Shown here: positions 4,519-6,139 of the stretch, one piece after another
How the letters are laid out: each line of letters starts with the position of its first letter
Numbering within the stretch: the stretch's first letter is position 1
Assembly: GCA_020050965.1 (NCBI GenBank)
Contig: JAGVJV010000221.1
Span: 1 to 6,139, forward strand
Direction of reading: 5' to 3'
DNA: 6,139 bases
DNA from: Parachlamydiales bacterium
GTDB lineage: Bacteria > Chlamydiota > Chlamydiia > Chlamydiales > Rhabdochlamydiaceae
Translations under genes and position numbers: made by a program
The notes under the pieces: model-generated
What the model was told of the DNA's origin: nothing
Databases searched by the model: none
Seen by the model: the letters and a program-made list of their open reading frames with translations, nothing else

Positions 4519-5921
4519 ACGCACAAGAATTCCAGCAGATGATTGAAAAAAACAAATTCACGCATAAAGAACGTGATGAGGCATGGCGCTTATTTAAGAA
4601 AGTCTCTCCTGATGAGGGAGTCAATTTTCTCCAGAAAATACAAGAACAAATGGCTCAGTTGACTCGGGACTTGGAGCTACGCAGCACCCCCGTCCCTTAT
4701 AATATTTGGGGTCTCGAGCACATCGATAAAGGGGCAATCGATCAAATGGAGAGCGCTGCTAGGCTCCCCATCGCAATAGCAGGCTCATTAATGCCCGATG
4801 CTCACAAAGGCTATGGATTGCCGATCGGAGGCGTTTTAGCAACCGAAAATGCGGTGGTTCCTTATGCAGTCGGAGTCGACATCGCCTGCCGCATGATGAT
4901 GACCGTCTATCCCAGCTCCCTATTTCCAAAGCCAAATACACCTGAATTTGCCCATTTGCAGCGCATCCTGGTTGACAGCACCGTGTTTGGGGCAGGTGCC
5001 GATGGAGTCCATGAGAGAAAAATCGAACATCCTCTCCTGGATCCCTCCAATTGGCAAAGCACCCGGCTCCTTCGCGATTTAAGACTCACAGCTATCCGGC
5101 AGATCGGTACAAGCGGGACAGGGAACCATTTTGTCGAGTGGGGTGAATTTGAGGTGACTCATCCACTTAACCCACTTAATCTAAAACCGGGCAATTATCT
5201 GGCCTTATTATCTCATAGTGGATCGCGCGGTGTAGGCTTTAAGATCGCCGAGCATTACACCAAACTCGCGATGGAGCTGATGCCGGGGCTTGATGAATCG
5301 GTCAAGCACCTAGCATGGCTCTCTCTAGATAGAGACGAGGGGCAGGAATACTGGGAAGGGATGCAGTTGGCTGGACAATTTGCTTCTGCAAACCACCATA
5401 TCATCCATGCCCGTATCGCCAAGGCAGCCGGTTTAGAGCCGATTGCATCCATAGAGAACCATCATAACTTTGCCTGGCGTGAACAAATTGAGGTCAATGG
5501 AGTCACCAAAGAGGCCATCGTCCATCGCAAGGGGGCAACTCCGGCTGGCAAAGGAGTTCTCGGCGTGATCCCTGGGACCATGGCAGATAAAGGCTTCGTC
5601 GTTGTCGGTAAAGGCAATAGCAAATCGCTCAATTCCGCATCCCATGGGTCTGGGCGGCAAATGAGCCGAGCAAATGCACTTCAGACAATTACCCCCCAGC
5701 AGCAAGCAGAGTATTTAGCTGAGCGGGGAGTCACCCTAATTGGGGGAGGACTCGACGAAGCGCCACAGGCTTATAAGCCGATCCAAAAAGTGATCGAAGC
5801 TCAAGCAGATCTGGTCGATATTATCGGGACTTTCCAGCCGCGCATCGTCAGGATGGCTGTGGACAAACCGTTCTCCTATAAGCCAGCTCCGCAGGGAATT
5901 GTCGATGGAAAAGGGGATTAA
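4515..5921 (+). CDS. rtcB: RtcB-family RNA ligase (3'-phosphate/5'-OH, GTP-dependent)
   Basis: 468 residues from ATG 4515. RtcB joins RNA ends carrying 2',3'-cyclic or 3'-phosphate to 5'-OH ends using GTP and Mn2+, repairing tRNA or rRNA cut by ribonucleases. The active site is complete: D122 and Mn ligand C125 in GVDIACRM, H205 in GTGNHFVE, H234 in HSGSRG, H316/H317 in ENHHNF, the HRKGATPAG segment, and guanylylated H377 in SHGSGRQMSR; the C-terminal LDEAPQAYKPIQKVI is also typical. The N-terminal region (1-90) is longer than in E. coli RtcB (408 aa) and begins with a charged helical segment. DIACRM differs from the usual DIGCGM at two glycines. ATG 4515 is preferred over an upstream in-frame start at 4374 because AAGGA (4504-4508) lies six bases before it and it overlaps the HTH stop (ATGA). 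No RtcA or archease is visible. Confidence 0.95.
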   Translation: MNAQEFQQMIEKNKFTHKERDEAWRLFKKVSPDEGVNFLQKIQEQMAQLTRDLELRSTPVPYNIWGLEHIDKGAIDQMESAARLPIAIAGSLMPDAHKGYGLPIGGVLATENAVVPYAVGVDIACRMMMTVYPSSLFPKPNTPEFAHLQRILVDSTVFGAGADGVHERKIEHPLLDPSNWQSTRLLRDLRLTAIRQIGTSGTGNHFVEWGEFEVTHPLNPLNLKPGNYLALLSHSGSRGVGFKIAEHYTKLAMELMPGLDESVKHLAWLSLDRDEGQEYWEGMQLAGQFASANHHIIHARIAKAAGLEPIASIENHHNFAWREQIEVNGVTKEAIVHRKGATPAGKGVLGVIPGTMADKGFVVVGKGNSKSLNSASHGSGRQMSRANALQTITPQQQAEYLAERGVTLIGGGLDEAPQAYKPIQKVIEAQADLVDIIGTFQPRIVRMAVDKPFSYKPAPQGIVDGKGD

Positions 5922-5922
5922 T

Positions 5923-5967
5923 ATGAAGGATTTCCAAAAATTGGGTTTTCGTATACAACTAAAATGA
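5923..5967 (+). CDS. Possible 14-residue leader ORF
   Basis: ATG 5923 is preceded by a strong Shine-Dalgarno, AAGGGG (5911-5916), six bases upstream and inside the end of rtcB. The ORF reads MKDFQKLGFRIQLK and stops at a TGA (5965-5967) that overlaps the next start (ATGA), the same junction style as the two upstream in this operon. The downstream ORF has no Shine-Dalgarno of its own, so this peptide may serve to deliver ribosomes to it. The peptide itself has no recognisable function. Alternatively it is the eroded 5' end of a larger gene. Confidence 0.4.
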   Translation: MKDFQKLGFRIQLK

Positions 5968-6139
5968 AAAAGATGTCCAAAATAACCAATCAAGAGATTA
6001 AAGAAGCGTTAATTCGAGATATCCTTAAACTTTCCGGAGAAAACCCAGAAAGTGAAACTGTAGATGATATGATTTATGCATTCATGAACCTGCTTTTTAT
6101 TGAGGATGTAATTGAAAATTATAAAAGATACAAATTTTC
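5964..6139 (+). CDS. Unrecognised AT-rich small protein (3' end beyond window)
   Basis: Open from ATG 5964 to the right edge: 58 codons visible. I do not recognise it. The visible part is charged and helical, beginning MKKMSKITNQEIKEALIRDIL, with an acidic PESETVDDMIYAFMNLLFIEDVIENYKRY segment and no signal peptide or membrane helix. ATG 5973 is an alternative start (MSKITN). GC content is clearly lower than in rtcB. It lies 42 bases after rtcB on the same strand, coupled through the 14-residue ORF, so it may be a fourth operon member. Its size and composition would suit an accessory or immunity-like protein, but nothing visible proves that. Confidence 0.55.
   Translation, partial: MKKMSKITNQEIKEALIRDILKLSGENPESETVDDMIYAFMNLLFIEDVIENYKRYKF

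Noticed and set aside
1..6139. CRISPR array, insertion sequence or transposase remnants
   Set aside because: No regularly spaced repeats, no terminal inverted repeats and no transposase motifs were seen.

Overview
The window most likely comes from an environmental (amoeba-associated) member of the Chlamydiae. The main clue is a single minus-strand gene fusing 3-dehydroquinate dehydratase to shikimate dehydrogenase (AroDE), an arrangement typical of Chlamydiales. Composition is mid-range GC in the conserved genes and clearly AT-richer in the small hypothetical genes. The taxonomic call is an inference from this fusion and not a database result.

Layout. Positions 1-2083 (minus strand) hold aroDE, truncated by the left edge, and upstream of it nudC, a Zn-ribbon NADH pyrophosphatase/deNADding Nudix hydrolase. 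The two share one base (TGATG), so they are translationally coupled. Positions 2151-2501 (minus) encode a 116-residue protein resembling the SCO4402 family. Positions 2502-2764 form a non-coding divergent control region. Positions 2765-5921 (plus) form a tightly packed operon: a Ro60/TROVE RNA-binding protein (Rsr), a 63-residue helix-turn-helix protein and an RtcB RNA ligase, each start overlapping the previous stop by 4 bases. From 5923 to the right edge lie a 14-codon ORF with a good Shine-Dalgarno and, overlapping its stop, an unrecognised AT-rich ORF that runs off the window.

The most interesting part is the 260 bases upstream of the Ro gene. They contain a sigma70-type promoter (TTGCAA, 18 bp, TATATT) with a perfect 7+3+7 palindrome in its spacer. 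Two tandem modules follow, each beginning with G(U/C)UGGGCCGAA, which closely resembles the conserved 5' end of Y RNAs as I remember human Y1 (GCUGGUCCGAA). Each can close with its own 3' arm. The second closing stem (8 bp, AGCUGGGC/GCCCAGCU) runs straight into eight T residues, 10 bases before the Ro start codon. I read this as a pair of unannotated bacterial Y RNAs co-encoded with their Ro partner. The terminator of the second would also set how much transcription reaches ro-HTH-rtcB.

How the genes may work together (inference): Ro60 rings bind Y RNA and misfolded or damaged RNA, and RtcB rejoins RNA broken to 2',3'-cyclic phosphate and 5'-OH ends. The small HTH protein is a natural candidate to bind the promoter palindrome and autoregulate the cassette. 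This looks like an RNA quality-control/repair module, with a local regulator in place of the RtcR/sigma54 control known from enterobacteria.
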